Assembly: GCF_903643065.1 (NCBI RefSeq)
Contig: NZ_CAHJWX010000004.1
Location: 1 to 22,134 of the forward strand
Origin: Sphingomonas bacterium
GTDB lineage: Bacteria; Pseudomonadota; Alphaproteobacteria; Sphingomonadales; Sphingomonadaceae
Length of the DNA stretch: 22,134 nucleotides
Direction: 5' to 3'
The translations under genes and the position numbers were made by a program. The notes beneath the pieces are model-generated. The model saw nothing but the letters and a program-made list of their open reading frames with translations. It did no database searches and was not told where the DNA came from. Positions 15,472-22,134 of the stretch are shown here, in pieces. Every line of letters starts with the position of its first letter. The stretch's first letter is position 1.

Positions 15472-18400
15472 CTACTCGGCGCTGTCGTAGCGGCGCTGCG
15501 CCAGGTCGACGCGAACCCGCACCTGGAGATCGGATTCGGGATCGAGCATCTCGATCGTGCGCACGTGCGATCCGGCCTCGGCGTGCTGGGCCAGCGAGTC
15601 GTTGAACCGACCGAGCCGGCGCTGGAGATCGTCCGCCGCATCCGCCGCCCCGGCCGACATGAGATGGAGAAGCAGCCGTCGGTCGACCACGAGGTTGGCG
15701 AAGCGCACGTTCTCCGGCGGCGCGAACAGGAGATGGTCGGCGGCCTGGTTCTCGAACGCGGCCCTGAGCGCGGGTGCCAGCCTGGGCTTGAGGAGGGTCA
15801 GGCGCAGGTTCGACACCGTGCGGCCCGACACCATAGCCCGACCCTGCGCGCGCGGGGAGTAGGCCAGGCGCGTCCAGAGGCGCAGATGATCCTGCTGGTT
15901 CCTGTCGGCCTTGTTCCACCAGCCGTTGATGAGCGCGATGAGCCGCCCCGCCCTGAGCTGGCTGCTGAGCGTGGCGTCTTGGAAGCTTGCGAACGCGCGG
16001 TCGGCTTGCGTGGCGTAGCGCAGCCGTCCTTCCGGATGCTCGAAGTACCATCGCCGCTTCAATGCGGTGAAGGCGTCGGTGGCGCGGGCCTCGTCGTGAC
16101 GGCGCATGTCGTCGAGATCCCGCTTCGGTACCGGCGCCAGCTCGTGGCCCGAGAACGCCTCCGGCTCGTAGCGCCCGCGCCACAGGTCCTCGTCGACCCG
16201 CGGCTCGGTCTGCCTCACCGGATCGAGGCCGCCTGCGATCTGCTCGAAGATTGCGCCATTGCCCTCGAATGCGAGCCAGGAATAGTGCGAGGAGTCCGAC
16301 GGACCCTCCGCGACCAGGTCGGCGCAGCGCTTCCCGCCGAAGATGAGGTAGGACACGAAGCCGAGCGCCTCACGAAACGTCGCGCGCAGGCCGCGCTCGC
16401 CGACCCTTTCCAGCAGTTCGACCGTACGCGCCTTCACGCGCTCCGTCCGCAGCATCGTGCGATTCACATGGACTGGGCAGGAGGCGAGCTGCGGGCATCC
16501 CTCGCAGTTCTCGTACCAGACGTCCTCGGTCAGCTTGTCAATGACGCGGCCGACGAGTTCGGGGGCGAGTGTGCGCCGCAGGCTGAGGTCGATCACGATT
16601 GTGGCGCCGGGCTGCGGCGTGAACCTCTCGTCCACCATTTGGTCGACCGGCACGTAGGCGACCATGCCGAGCAGTTGCTGGTTGACCTCGGCCAGCCACG
16701 GCGCCCGTTGCGACTGCTGGCGGATCAGCTCGATCAGCGGGCCTTCGTTGATCGCGATGCAGAACGGCGCCTTGTCGTCCCTCGCCTCGGTCCATGCCGC
16801 GACGATCTCTTCGTGCGACACGGCGCTCGCGTCCACGATCACGCGGGCGTTCGCCGCCTTGAGGTCGCTCTCGAGCAGCCGGATGGTGTGGGTCTTGCCG
16901 TCGCCCGCGTTGCCGGTGATCACGACCGAACCGCCGGCGCGGACGATGCGCCGCACCACGTCGTCCACCCGGGTCCGGACGTTGAGCTCGCGCAGCCGGC
17001 CTATTCTGACGTGGTCGCTGTATGCGCTCTCGTCGCGGTAGAGCTGCCTCACGAACGCCAACTTCTCGTCTTCCACGACCGACGCCATCGGGCGCGTCTC
17101 CCGTCTAGCCAGTTGCAGCAGATCCGGTTGCGCCGAGGCGGCGCGTTCCGGGATGAGGCGTGATACGCGTTCCCTGATCGGCGAGGACGATCCGACCGAG
17201 GCGAGCGCGGGCGTATGGGCGAGCCGGCTCGAAAGCCAGCGCTTGCGCCAGAATGCGACGATCCGTTCCTCGGCCTCCGGTCCGTCGGGCACGCGGAAGT
17301 CGGCTTCGCGATCGACGCCGAGAAGTAGCCGCGTCGAGTTCTTGGCGAGGTCGACGCCATAGACGATCCTACGCGTGCCGTGGTTCAGCACGTTCGAGCG
17401 GCTGAGGCCCAGGGCCGCGAACCCCTCGCGCAACTGCCGAAGCTTGGGACTCTGGCCCTCCCCGAATACGAAGTTCACGTTGCGGTAGCTGCGCTCGCGA
17501 TCGGCCAAGGCCTCGAGCGCGGCCTCTGTCTCGGCGCTGAGGTTCGGCGATCCATAGCCCTCCGAAGAGCCGAGCTCCTCGTACTCGGCGCCGACCTCCT
17601 GTCCGTCGCATGTTCCCGCGGGAAGCCGCACGCGGTTGTACTGCGACGATCGCCCCGGGTAGAGGCTGGACGTGCCCAGGAAGGTCAGCAGCGGAACCTT
17701 GGTCACGGGCCTGCCGGCCATCTGGCTCGCGATTATGCTGTAGGTGTCGGCATAGCGTTCGGCGTAGTCGCGCCGGACCCGCGGGCTGAGCATCAGCAGG
17801 CACGCCAGCTTGCCGCCGAGCAGGTGGTTATAGGGCGGCACGGCTCCGCACACGGTGATCTCCATCATGCTCGTCGCGGAGAACCGCTTCTTAAGCTGTC
17901 GGAGCGCCAGGTTGATCGCCCTTACGCCCTCTTCGGTCTCGAAGAGCGACGCTACCGAGTCGGTTGCGCTGATCGCCTCGTGGATGCCGAGCAGGGTCCG
18001 CACGGTCCGGGCGCGCTTCGCTCGGAACAAGGGCGAACGGGCGAGTTGCTCGAGGTCGACGCCGACCACGTCGTGGACGCGGGCGGTCACCGCGTCGTCC
18101 TCATCGACGTCTCGCAGGCGATCGGTCCGATCGTCGGACGCCTGCTTGTCGATCACGGCGAGCCGGTCGAGCATGTCGCGAGTCACGTGGTCGGGCAGCT
18201 CGGGCGGTACGGGTAGGTCCTGCAGGAAGATCTCGGAATAGTCCTCCCGGATCCTGGCGCGCAACGCCGCCAGCACTTCGCCGTCCGCGACCCGGCCGTC
18301 GGCGATCGCTCGCTTCAGCCCGTCGACGGTCCAGCCGATGGCGTCGTCCCGCGGCCCAAGTTGCATGACCGCGTTGCCCAGCGCGGTTATGCCCATGACC

Positions 18401-19107
18401 GGATGTCCGGGCCGCGCGGAGTCCCGGATCAGGTAGAAGAGGTTCCGGCCGGGCGAGCTGCGGTACCTGGTGGCCCAGGTGTGTCGGAAGTAGCGCCACA
18501 CGTCCATAAGGCGCAGCCCCGTATGGTCGTCCCTGGCGTCGGCGGTCACCGGCTGGAGGTAGGGGCGGCAGGCCCGGGCGAGCGCCTCGTCGCGGGCGGT
18601 GCCCTCCATTTCGGCGGCGATGCGCAGGTCGGCTTCCAGCTTGCGGCCGTCGGCGATCAGGTCCGTGACCGGTCGGGTGCCGGACCCGCGACCAGGGCGT
18701 TCGAGCGCGAGGATGAACTTGCGGGTCGACGGCTCGGCCAACTGGTCGTCGCGACCGAATTCGAGCTGCCGGCGCGCGCTGTCTTTCGAGAGCGGCCCGG
18801 GCGCCCCCGGCCGCACATAGAGCCAGCCTCCGCTCGCCATCGTCTGCCACCCGAGCGAGATCAGGTCGCGCAGAACGAGCGTCGATGCGATCAGCCGCAG
18901 GCCGCCCGGAGCCGCCGGGTCGAGGCGTGCGAGCAGGTCGTCCAGGCCGGTCAGCGCGTCGGGCGAGGACCTGGAACCGACCTCCATCAGGCGTGCGTAG
19001 GCCATCCCTTTGTCATCGAGTTTCGGTGAGAAAAGTCGCCAATTTCCCGTACGGACATCCTCAGACACCGCTTCTGCGTGCCTCTTGGCCTCTAATCTCA
19101 GTAGCAC
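15472..19107 (-). CDS. Fusion of DruA-like (DUF4338) domain with DptF-like P-loop ATPase
   Basis: First gene of the operon, 1,211 residues from the GTG at 19107; an ATG at 19005 would remove 34 residues that look authentic. Residues 1 to about 630 resemble the DUF4338/DruA family of the Druantia anti-phage system: LIRDSARPGHPV and DDAIGW (about 225-260), C420-G-A-V-P-P-Y-N-H-L-L-G-G-K-L434, SIIASQMAGRP (about 457-467) and SSQYN (487-491). Residues from about 670 to the end form an ATPase: Walker A G732-N-A-G-D-G-K-T739, the strand FCIAINEGPL, and a Cys cluster C868-x2-C871-x5-C877 likely to bind zinc, as I recall for DptF proteins. DptF is the small ATPase of the phosphorothioation-dependent DptFGH restriction complex. 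The fusion suggests that the DruA part supplies recognition or DNA/RNA processing while the ATPase joins the complex. The fusion and motifs are seen; the role is inferred. Confidence 0.82.
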   Translation of the reverse strand: MLLRLEAKRHAEAVSEDVRTGNWRLFSPKLDDKGMAYARLMEVGSRSSPDALTGLDDLLARLDPAAPGGLRLIASTLVLRDLISLGWQTMASGGWLYVRPGAPGPLSKDSARRQLEFGRDDQLAEPSTRKFILALERPGRGSGTRPVTDLIADGRKLEADLRIAAEMEGTARDEALARACRPYLQPVTADARDDHTGLRLMDVWRYFRHTWATRYRSSPGRNLFYLIRDSARPGHPVMGITALGNAVMQLGPRDDAIGWTVDGLKRAIADGRVADGEVLAALRARIREDYSEIFLQDLPVPPELPDHVTRDMLDRLAVIDKQASDDRTDRLRDVDEDDAVTARVHDVVGVDLEQLARSPLFRAKRARTVRTLLGIHEAISATDSVASLFETEEGVRAINLALRQLKKRFSATSMMEITVCGAVPPYNHLLGGKLACLLMLSPRVRRDYAERYADTYSIIASQMAGRPVTKVPLLTFLGTSSLYPGRSSQYNRVRLPAGTCDGQEVGAEYEELGSSEGYGSPNLSAETEAALEALADRERSYRNVNFVFGEGQSPKLRQLREGFAALGLSRSNVLNHGTRRIVYGVDLAKNSTRLLLGVDREADFRVPDGPEAEERIVAFWRKRWLSSRLAHTPALASVGSSSPIRERVSRLIPERAASAQPDLLQLARRETRPMASVVEDEKLAFVRQLYRDESAYSDHVRIGRLRELNVRTRVDDVVRRIVRAGGSVVITGNAGDGKTHTIRLLESDLKAANARVIVDASAVSHEEIVAAWTEARDDKAPFCIAINEGPLIELIRQQSQRAPWLAEVNQQLLGMVAYVPVDQMVDERFTPQPGATIVIDLSLRRTLAPELVGRVIDKLTEDVWYENCEGCPQLASCPVHVNRTMLRTERVKARTVELLERVGERGLRATFREALGFVSYLIFGGKRCADLVAEGPSDSSHYSWLAFEGNGAIFEQIAGGLDPVRQTEPRVDEDLWRGRYEPEAFSGHELAPVPKRDLDDMRRHDEARATDAFTALKRRWYFEHPEGRLRYATQADRAFASFQDATLSSQLRAGRLIALINGWWNKADRNQQDHLRLWTRLAYSPRAQGRAMVSGRTVSNLRLTLLKPRLAPALRAAFENQAADHLLFAPPENVRFANLVVDRRLLLHLMSAGAADAADDLQRRLGRFNDSLAQHAEAGSHVRTIEMLDPESDLQVRVRVDLAQRRYDSAE

Positions 19108-19677
19108 CCGCGCTCATGACCCCTATAACTCGACCTGATGAACTCGACGGTGCGTAGCCGGCTCGCCGACGCGCACAGCATGACTGCCCTCCGGATCAAA
19201 GGGCAACCGAAATCTCCGTAGCGTCCAAACCATCGTGCAGCCGCGCCCCCTATCACTTGCCAGCAATCATAAGTCGACGGCATTGCCAGGTCTGAGAGGT
19301 CCGGGCGGATAGGTCGCTCAACCAACCTCGTGCACGTCGCTGAGGTGCGACTAGGCGTCGGCTGCACGATGGCGCTGCCCCTTTTAGCCATCCAGACCTT
19401 CCGGACCAAACGTCCACTTACCCGGTGCAAGCGCTCAAAAGCGGCCGGGCCGTAATCCACCAGGAATCACACGGGAGCAGCCAGTCGCCCATCGCCAGCC
19501 GATCGTATTCCGGGCAGATAAAGGTAATGCGTCCCTTGGGCACGAGCACAGGAAGCGCTGAGGAGCCGGCTTGCCTGCGACCAACCTGCATCAATCACAC
19601 GGTCCGCGATCTGCGCGTCCAATTGCCTTTCGCTCGACCGCTAGTTTTTCGCGGGCAACACAGGCGCACCGCGTTTG
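19108..19677. other. Intergenic stretch of about 570 bases between divergent genes
   Basis: This lies between the first gene of the three-gene operon and the HTH-methyltransferase gene. I found no good promoter for the operon: a TATGAT-like hexamer near 19267-19273 on the minus strand has a poor -35. Frames here are short; the only one with protein-like composition is 19418-19591 on the minus strand. The stretch may hold regulatory sites or a decayed gene. Confidence 0.45.
19418..19591 (-). CDS. Possible small protein, 57 residues
   Basis: A minus-strand frame from ATG 19591 to TAA. The second half has unusually protein-like composition: GRITFICPEYDRL, then GDWLLPCDSWW, with two Cys and several Trp, unlike the Arg/Pro-rich noise around it. 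No Shine-Dalgarno sequence precedes the ATG; GTG codons at 19549 and 19543 are other possible starts. It could be a real small gene ahead of the defence operon or a remnant. I do not recognise it. Confidence 0.25.
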   Translation of the reverse strand: MQVGRRQAGSSALPVLVPKGRITFICPEYDRLAMGDWLLPCDSWWITARPLLSACTG

Positions 19678-19706
19678 TTGACGCCCACTGCAGCCAATCA
19701 TAGATG
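19678..19706 (+). promoter_or_regulatory. Candidate promoter of the HTH-methyltransferase gene
   Basis: TTGACG (five of six consensus bases) at 19678-19683 is followed after 17 bases by TAGATG, a weak -10 box. Transcription would start near 19713, only two bases before the ATG at 19715, so a leaderless message is possible. Confidence 0.4.
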
Positions 19707-19737
19707 TTCAGAATATGACCCCGATTGAGTTCATATA

Positions 19738-20664
19738 TTGCTCGACGAGCTGAAAGCCGCTCGACTGTCAGCTGGTTGGTCGCAACGCACCTTGGCGGAG
19801 CGGATCGGCGTCGACGCCCAGACGATCAAGCGGCTGGAGAACGGGGTAGGGTCGATATCGAACTTGGCCGCAGTGATGACGGCGCTCGACTTCCGCCTGA
19901 CGGGGGTGGCGCCGGGCGTAACACTGCCCGCCCAACTCGGTGCCCGTCGTCGCAGCTTGTCCTTGTCGCTCGATCAGGTCGCGTCTCGCACGGGCCTGTC
20001 GCGTGCGACGATTGCCAGCTTGGAGCGCGGAGGCGGGTCGGTCGCCAGCTTGCTTCGCCTGCTGGCAGTGATCGCGCCGAATGCTCGCCGCCGCGCGCCA
20101 GAGCGTTCCTACTGGGGTCAGGGCGACAAGAACGATCGAGACAGCCGCTTCACTCCGCCCGACTTCCTCGCGAACATCTACGCCGCTTTCGGCGAGATCG
20201 ATCTCGACCCCTGCGCTCACCTGCTGAGCCCCGTGATCGCACATTGTCGCATTCTGCGGAGCGGGGGAGGCAACGGGCTCGTGGACGACTGGTCGGGACG
20301 GCTCGCCTTCGTCAATCCGCCCTTCTCCGAGTTGCTCAAGTGGCTGCGCCGGGCGCACGACCAGTGGCGCGCCGGCAAGGTCGAGACCGTCGTCTGCCTC
20401 GTGCCTGTCCGGACCGATTCCGCCTGGTTCCACGACGTGCTGAGCGCCGACGCCGACATCTACCTGCTGAAGGGCCGCGTCCGCTTCCTGGACTCGCAGG
20501 GCAAGGGGCAGCACACGCCGTTCTCGCTGATGCTGCTGACGCTCGGAGCGAGTGCCGAGCAGAAGGCCGGGTATGAGGCGCTGGTGCCCGGCTTCTGGCT
20601 GGTGCGTGGCACGACGCCGGCGGATCTGCCTTCGAACAGGATTGGCGAAGAGTCGGCCATGTAG
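19738..20664 (+). CDS. Double XRE-type HTH fused to phage-type Dam N6-adenine methyltransferase
   Basis: 308 residues from a TTG at 19738, the only start in this frame after an in-frame TGA at 19726. Residues 1-55 form an XRE-type helix-turn-helix (TLAERIGVDAQTIKRLENG). Residues 66-112 look like a second one (SLDQVASRTGLSRATIASLE). Residues 125-290 match the phage DNA N6-adenine methyltransferase family (PF05869): RFTPPDF, D155-L-D-P-C-A160 in the cofactor region, N193-P-P-F196 as the catalytic NPPF tetrad, and a late RVRFLDSQGKGQHTPFS. It would methylate adenine, and the HTH part may direct it to specific sites or repress its own promoter. It is divergent from the three-gene defence operon and could protect host DNA, control the operon, or be a phage or plasmid remnant. 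The start is odd: an ATG at 19715 in another frame begins MTPIEFIY and would join this frame with a one-base change. Confidence 0.78.
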   Translation: MLDELKAARLSAGWSQRTLAERIGVDAQTIKRLENGVGSISNLAAVMTALDFRLTGVAPGVTLPAQLGARRRSLSLSLDQVASRTGLSRATIASLERGGGSVASLLRLLAVIAPNARRRAPERSYWGQGDKNDRDSRFTPPDFLANIYAAFGEIDLDPCAHLLSPVIAHCRILRSGGGNGLVDDWSGRLAFVNPPFSELLKWLRRAHDQWRAGKVETVVCLVPVRTDSAWFHDVLSADADIYLLKGRVRFLDSQGKGQHTPFSLMLLTLGASAEQKAGYEALVPGFWLVRGTTPADLPSNRIGEESAM

Positions 20665-20665
20665 A

Positions 20666-20698
20666 GCGGCGCCTGCCCCCAGCGAAGGCAGGCGCTGC
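20666..20698 (+). terminator. Strong hairpin terminator after methyltransferase gene
   Basis: A 12-pair stem with one G-T wobble (GCGGCGCCTGCC with GGCAGGCGCTGC) encloses a 9-base loop and starts two bases after the TAG stop. There is no T tract downstream, but the stem is by far the strongest in the window. It could also act on transcripts from the facing minus-strand genes. Confidence 0.6.
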
Positions 20699-20819
20699 AA
20701 TCACATGCTATACTTATCCTACCAGCGGTCCAGATACCGGTCGCCTCGGCAACGCGGTCTCGGGCCTGATTACCGCCACCCGTTGCCGCCGGCTGCGCGA
20801 GAGACGATGGCGGCGTTCA

Positions 20820-21356
20820 TCACTCCTCGCCGGCCCGGGCACGGGCAGCCGCGCGGACCACCTCGGCGGCCGCGCGGGTGAGCCCGTCGCAACGCTCTTC
20901 CCAGCCGTTCCACGGCCGGACCAGCAGCGCGTCGAGCCCGTGCCCCGCGACTTCGACGAACAGGTCGTTGCCGTCGGGGACGAGGTGGAGCGAGCGGTCG
21001 ACCCCGCGCCACAGGCTGAGGTCGGGCACCAGCACCGGGCGACCGAAGGAGGTGCGCAGCGCCACATCGACCAGCACCGGGTCGAGCGTCTCGGGGTGCA
21101 TGCCGCACCGGACCAGCACCACGTCGCGTCGGGTGCGGTCGGCATAGCGGATGAGCGCCTCGTCAAAGCGGCGCTCGGTCACGGGCGTGACGGCGACGAC
21201 CGTGTTCTGGGCGAGGTAGCCGACCGCGCCGGCCGGCAAGCCGTTGTTGCCGCCGAGCGGCTCGGGGTGCGGGGAGGCGAACTCCGCCACGACCAGATCG
21301 CGCAACGCGCGCGTGCTGGAGGACAGCGCGAGCTGCCCGTCGATCATCATGCTCAT
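20820..21356 (-). CDS. Hypothetical protein, 178 residues
   Basis: The ATG at 21356 follows AAGGTGAG at good spacing, giving 178 residues; the frame continues upstream to 21515 without support. I do not recognise the family. It looks like a soluble alpha/beta protein: an N-terminal helix (STRALRDLVVAEFA), a Gly/Asn-rich turn (LGGNNGLPAGAVG), then strands NTVVAVTPV, RRDVVLVRCGM, RPVLVPDLSLW and HLVPDGNDLFVEVAG, ending in an Arg/Ala-rich helix. It sits 136 bases downstream of two small coupled genes on the same strand and may belong with them to a plasmid or integrative-element backbone. That origin is inferred from small unknown genes beside a phage-type methyltransferase. Confidence 0.68.
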   Translation of the reverse strand: MSMMIDGQLALSSSTRALRDLVVAEFASPHPEPLGGNNGLPAGAVGYLAQNTVVAVTPVTERRFDEALIRYADRTRRDVVLVRCGMHPETLDPVLVDVALRTSFGRPVLVPDLSLWRGVDRSLHLVPDGNDLFVEVAGHGLDALLVRPWNGWEERCDGLTRAAAEVVRAAARARAGEE

Positions 21357-21384
21357 CTTGGACTCACCTTGTTCGGTGTGGTCG

Positions 21385-21402
21385 CCGGACCGGTTAGTCC
21401 GG
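21385..21402 (-). promoter_or_regulatory. Hairpin in leader of the 178-residue gene
   Basis: CCGGAC and GTCCGG form a perfect 6-base inverted repeat with a 6-base loop, ending 29 bases before the start codon at 21356. It could be an operator or an RNA hairpin controlling the gene. Nothing further supports either. Confidence 0.3.
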
Positions 21403-21492
21403 GTCAGGCCCTGTCTGTTTTCCTTGCTAATCCAGGGCTTCGCCCCGGCTCCCCTGCTTCCCGCTGCCTTCCGGCGCGGCGCGCTCGGCGCG

Positions 21493-21828
21493 TCAGGGCT
21501 GCCAGCCGGGCACATGGGCGAGCAGGCGCAGCCGCTCGATGCGAGTCAGCGCGCCGCAGGCGACCAGCGGCGCCAGCTCCGCGTCGCTCAGGTGGGTGAG
21601 CCGCGGCTCAACCCCGCGCGGCGTGTCATGGCAGACCAGGCAGGCGACCACATCGCCGACGCTCCAGCCGGTCACGTCCGCGGCGATGACGCGCACGCCT
21701 TCGAACAGCAGGACGCGCGAGGTCGCCTCGTCGAACACGCTGCCGCGCAGCCCGTCAGGGTCGAGCCACAGGCCGCTCACCGAGATCCAGTGCTCCGGTA
21801 GCTCAAGGCGGCGATCGGGGCGGCTCAC
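21493..21828 (-). CDS. Hypothetical protein, 111 residues
   Basis: I chose the GTG at 21828 because it overlaps the TGA of the upstream gene as GTGA, a classic coupled start. The frame is open further upstream, but there the sequence is only the Arg-rich shadow of the neighbour. The product is soluble, with a beta-rich first part (HWISVSGLWLD, VLLFEGVRVIAADVTGW) and a helical end (LSDAELAPLVACGAL). The family is not recognised, and two Cys (CLVC) near the middle have no further metal-site partners. It is made together with the 91-residue membrane-anchored protein, so they may act as a pair. Confidence 0.62.
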   Translation of the reverse strand: MSRPDRRLELPEHWISVSGLWLDPDGLRGSVFDEATSRVLLFEGVRVIAADVTGWSVGDVVACLVCHDTPRGVEPRLTHLSDAELAPLVACGALTRIERLRLLAHVPGWQP

Positions 21829-22100
21829 CGGGCCGCCCCCGCCGCGCAACCGCTCGAGCCGTCGCGCAGCAGATTGACGGCTTCGAGGTAAGCCCAGCGG
21901 TCGAGCGCGTGGGCGGTGTCGGCAACCGTCGGACGGTTGCTGTGCATCGCCGCTGCGGAGCAGGTCCGCGCGACCGCGGCCAGAAAGGCGCGGCCGCGCG
22001 GACCGGCGGGCTGTGGCTGCCACCAGCCGCCGACCACGATGGCGGCAACCAGCCATGCCGCGGTGATGCGGAACACCCAGGGCAGCCTGGAACGGGTCAT
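21825..22100 (-). CDS. Small membrane-anchored or exported protein, 91 residues
   Basis: The ATG at 22100 has GAGGAG eight bases upstream. Residues 2-8 are Arg-rich and residues 9-26 form a hydrophobic segment (VFRITAAWLVAAIVVGGW), so this is a signal anchor or signal peptide. The remaining 65 residues would face the periplasm and contain two Cys and two helices (RAFLAAVARTCSAAA; ADTAHALDRWAYLEAVNLL). Such small anchored proteins are common in conjugation and plasmid backbones, but I cannot name a family. Its stop overlaps the next gene's GTG. The operon may begin outside the window. Confidence 0.62.
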   Translation of the reverse strand: MTRSRLPWVFRITAAWLVAAIVVGGWWQPQPAGPRGRAFLAAVARTCSAAAMHSNRPTVADTAHALDRWAYLEAVNLLRDGSSGCAAGAAR

Positions 22101-22134
22101 CTGTTTTCTCCTCGGCACGATGCCGCGGAGCTCT

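Noticed and set aside
15464..16183. Upstream extension of gene 2 of the operon
   Set aside because: It overlaps gene 1 in another frame and is Arg-rich; the TAGGA site sets the start at 15463.
15565..17163. 532-residue plus-strand frame antisense to the DruA-DptF gene
   Set aside because: An antisense shadow with no recognisable motif; the minus-strand frame has Walker A and Cys motifs here.
9292..19107. Complete Druantia or complete Dnd system
   Set aside because: The large DruE helicase and all Dnd modification proteins are missing from the window, so neither name can be given to the operon.
19098..19460. 120-residue minus-strand frame upstream of the operon
   Set aside because: No ribosome binding site, mixed composition and overlap with the operon start; less convincing than the small frame at 19418-19591.
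19768..20700. 310-residue minus-strand frame opposite the HTH-methyltransferase
   Set aside because: It is antisense to a recognised methyltransferase, and its Gln/Arg-rich composition is a shadow.
1..22134. CRISPR arrays, tRNA genes, insertion sequences
   Set aside because: No regularly spaced repeats, no cloverleaf-like tRNA sequence and no transposase or terminal inverted repeats were seen on reading both strands.

Overview
This is a high-GC window with alphaproteobacterial gene style, most likely from a sphingomonad. That assignment is inferred from composition, codon use and family make-up; no rRNA or other marker gene is present. No tRNA, CRISPR array or recognisable insertion sequence was seen. 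The window reads as an accessory, defence-type region flanked by more ordinary genes.

Left part (1-4.3 kb): a possible small unknown gene (295-609). Next is a compact polymorphic-toxin-like protein with a glycine-rich hydrophobic N-terminal half and an HEVVH metallopeptidase-type motif (869-1810). It overlaps a small probable immunity gene (1797-2078). A YeiH-family putative exporter (minus strand, 2155-3246) is divergent from a LysR regulator (3354-4232).

Middle (4.4-8.9 kb, plus strand): a protein joining a GHKL (Bergerat) ATPase to a PD-(D/E)XK-like nuclease motif. After a gap come two translationally coupled genes, a Rossmann-type FAD/NAD(P)-binding protein and a GAF-like protein. I know no named system with this make-up.

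Core (8.9-19.1 kb, minus strand): a tightly packed three-gene operon read from 19107 down to 9292. Gene 1 is a 1,211-residue fusion of a DruA-like DUF4338 domain (Druantia family) with a DptF-like P-loop ATPase. Gene 2 is a 497-residue protein in the place of DptG. Gene 3 is a 1,561-residue DptH-like protein with a HerA/FtsK-type ATPase and an internal D...E-V-K motif. The order copies the dptFGH restriction cassette of DNA phosphorothioation systems, but no dnd or ssp modification gene and no Druantia druE helicase lies in the window. This hybrid is the best candidate for an undescribed defence system. A small gene (8925-9185) with its own near-consensus promoter follows it.

Right part (19.1-22.1 kb): about 600 bases with little coding evidence, then a gene joining two XRE-type helix-turn-helix domains to a phage-type Dam N6-adenine methyltransferase domain (19738-20664), closed by a strong hairpin. 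Last come three small minus-strand genes of unknown function, two of them coupled by a GTGA overlap. They may belong to a mobile element or plasmid backbone that carries the island.
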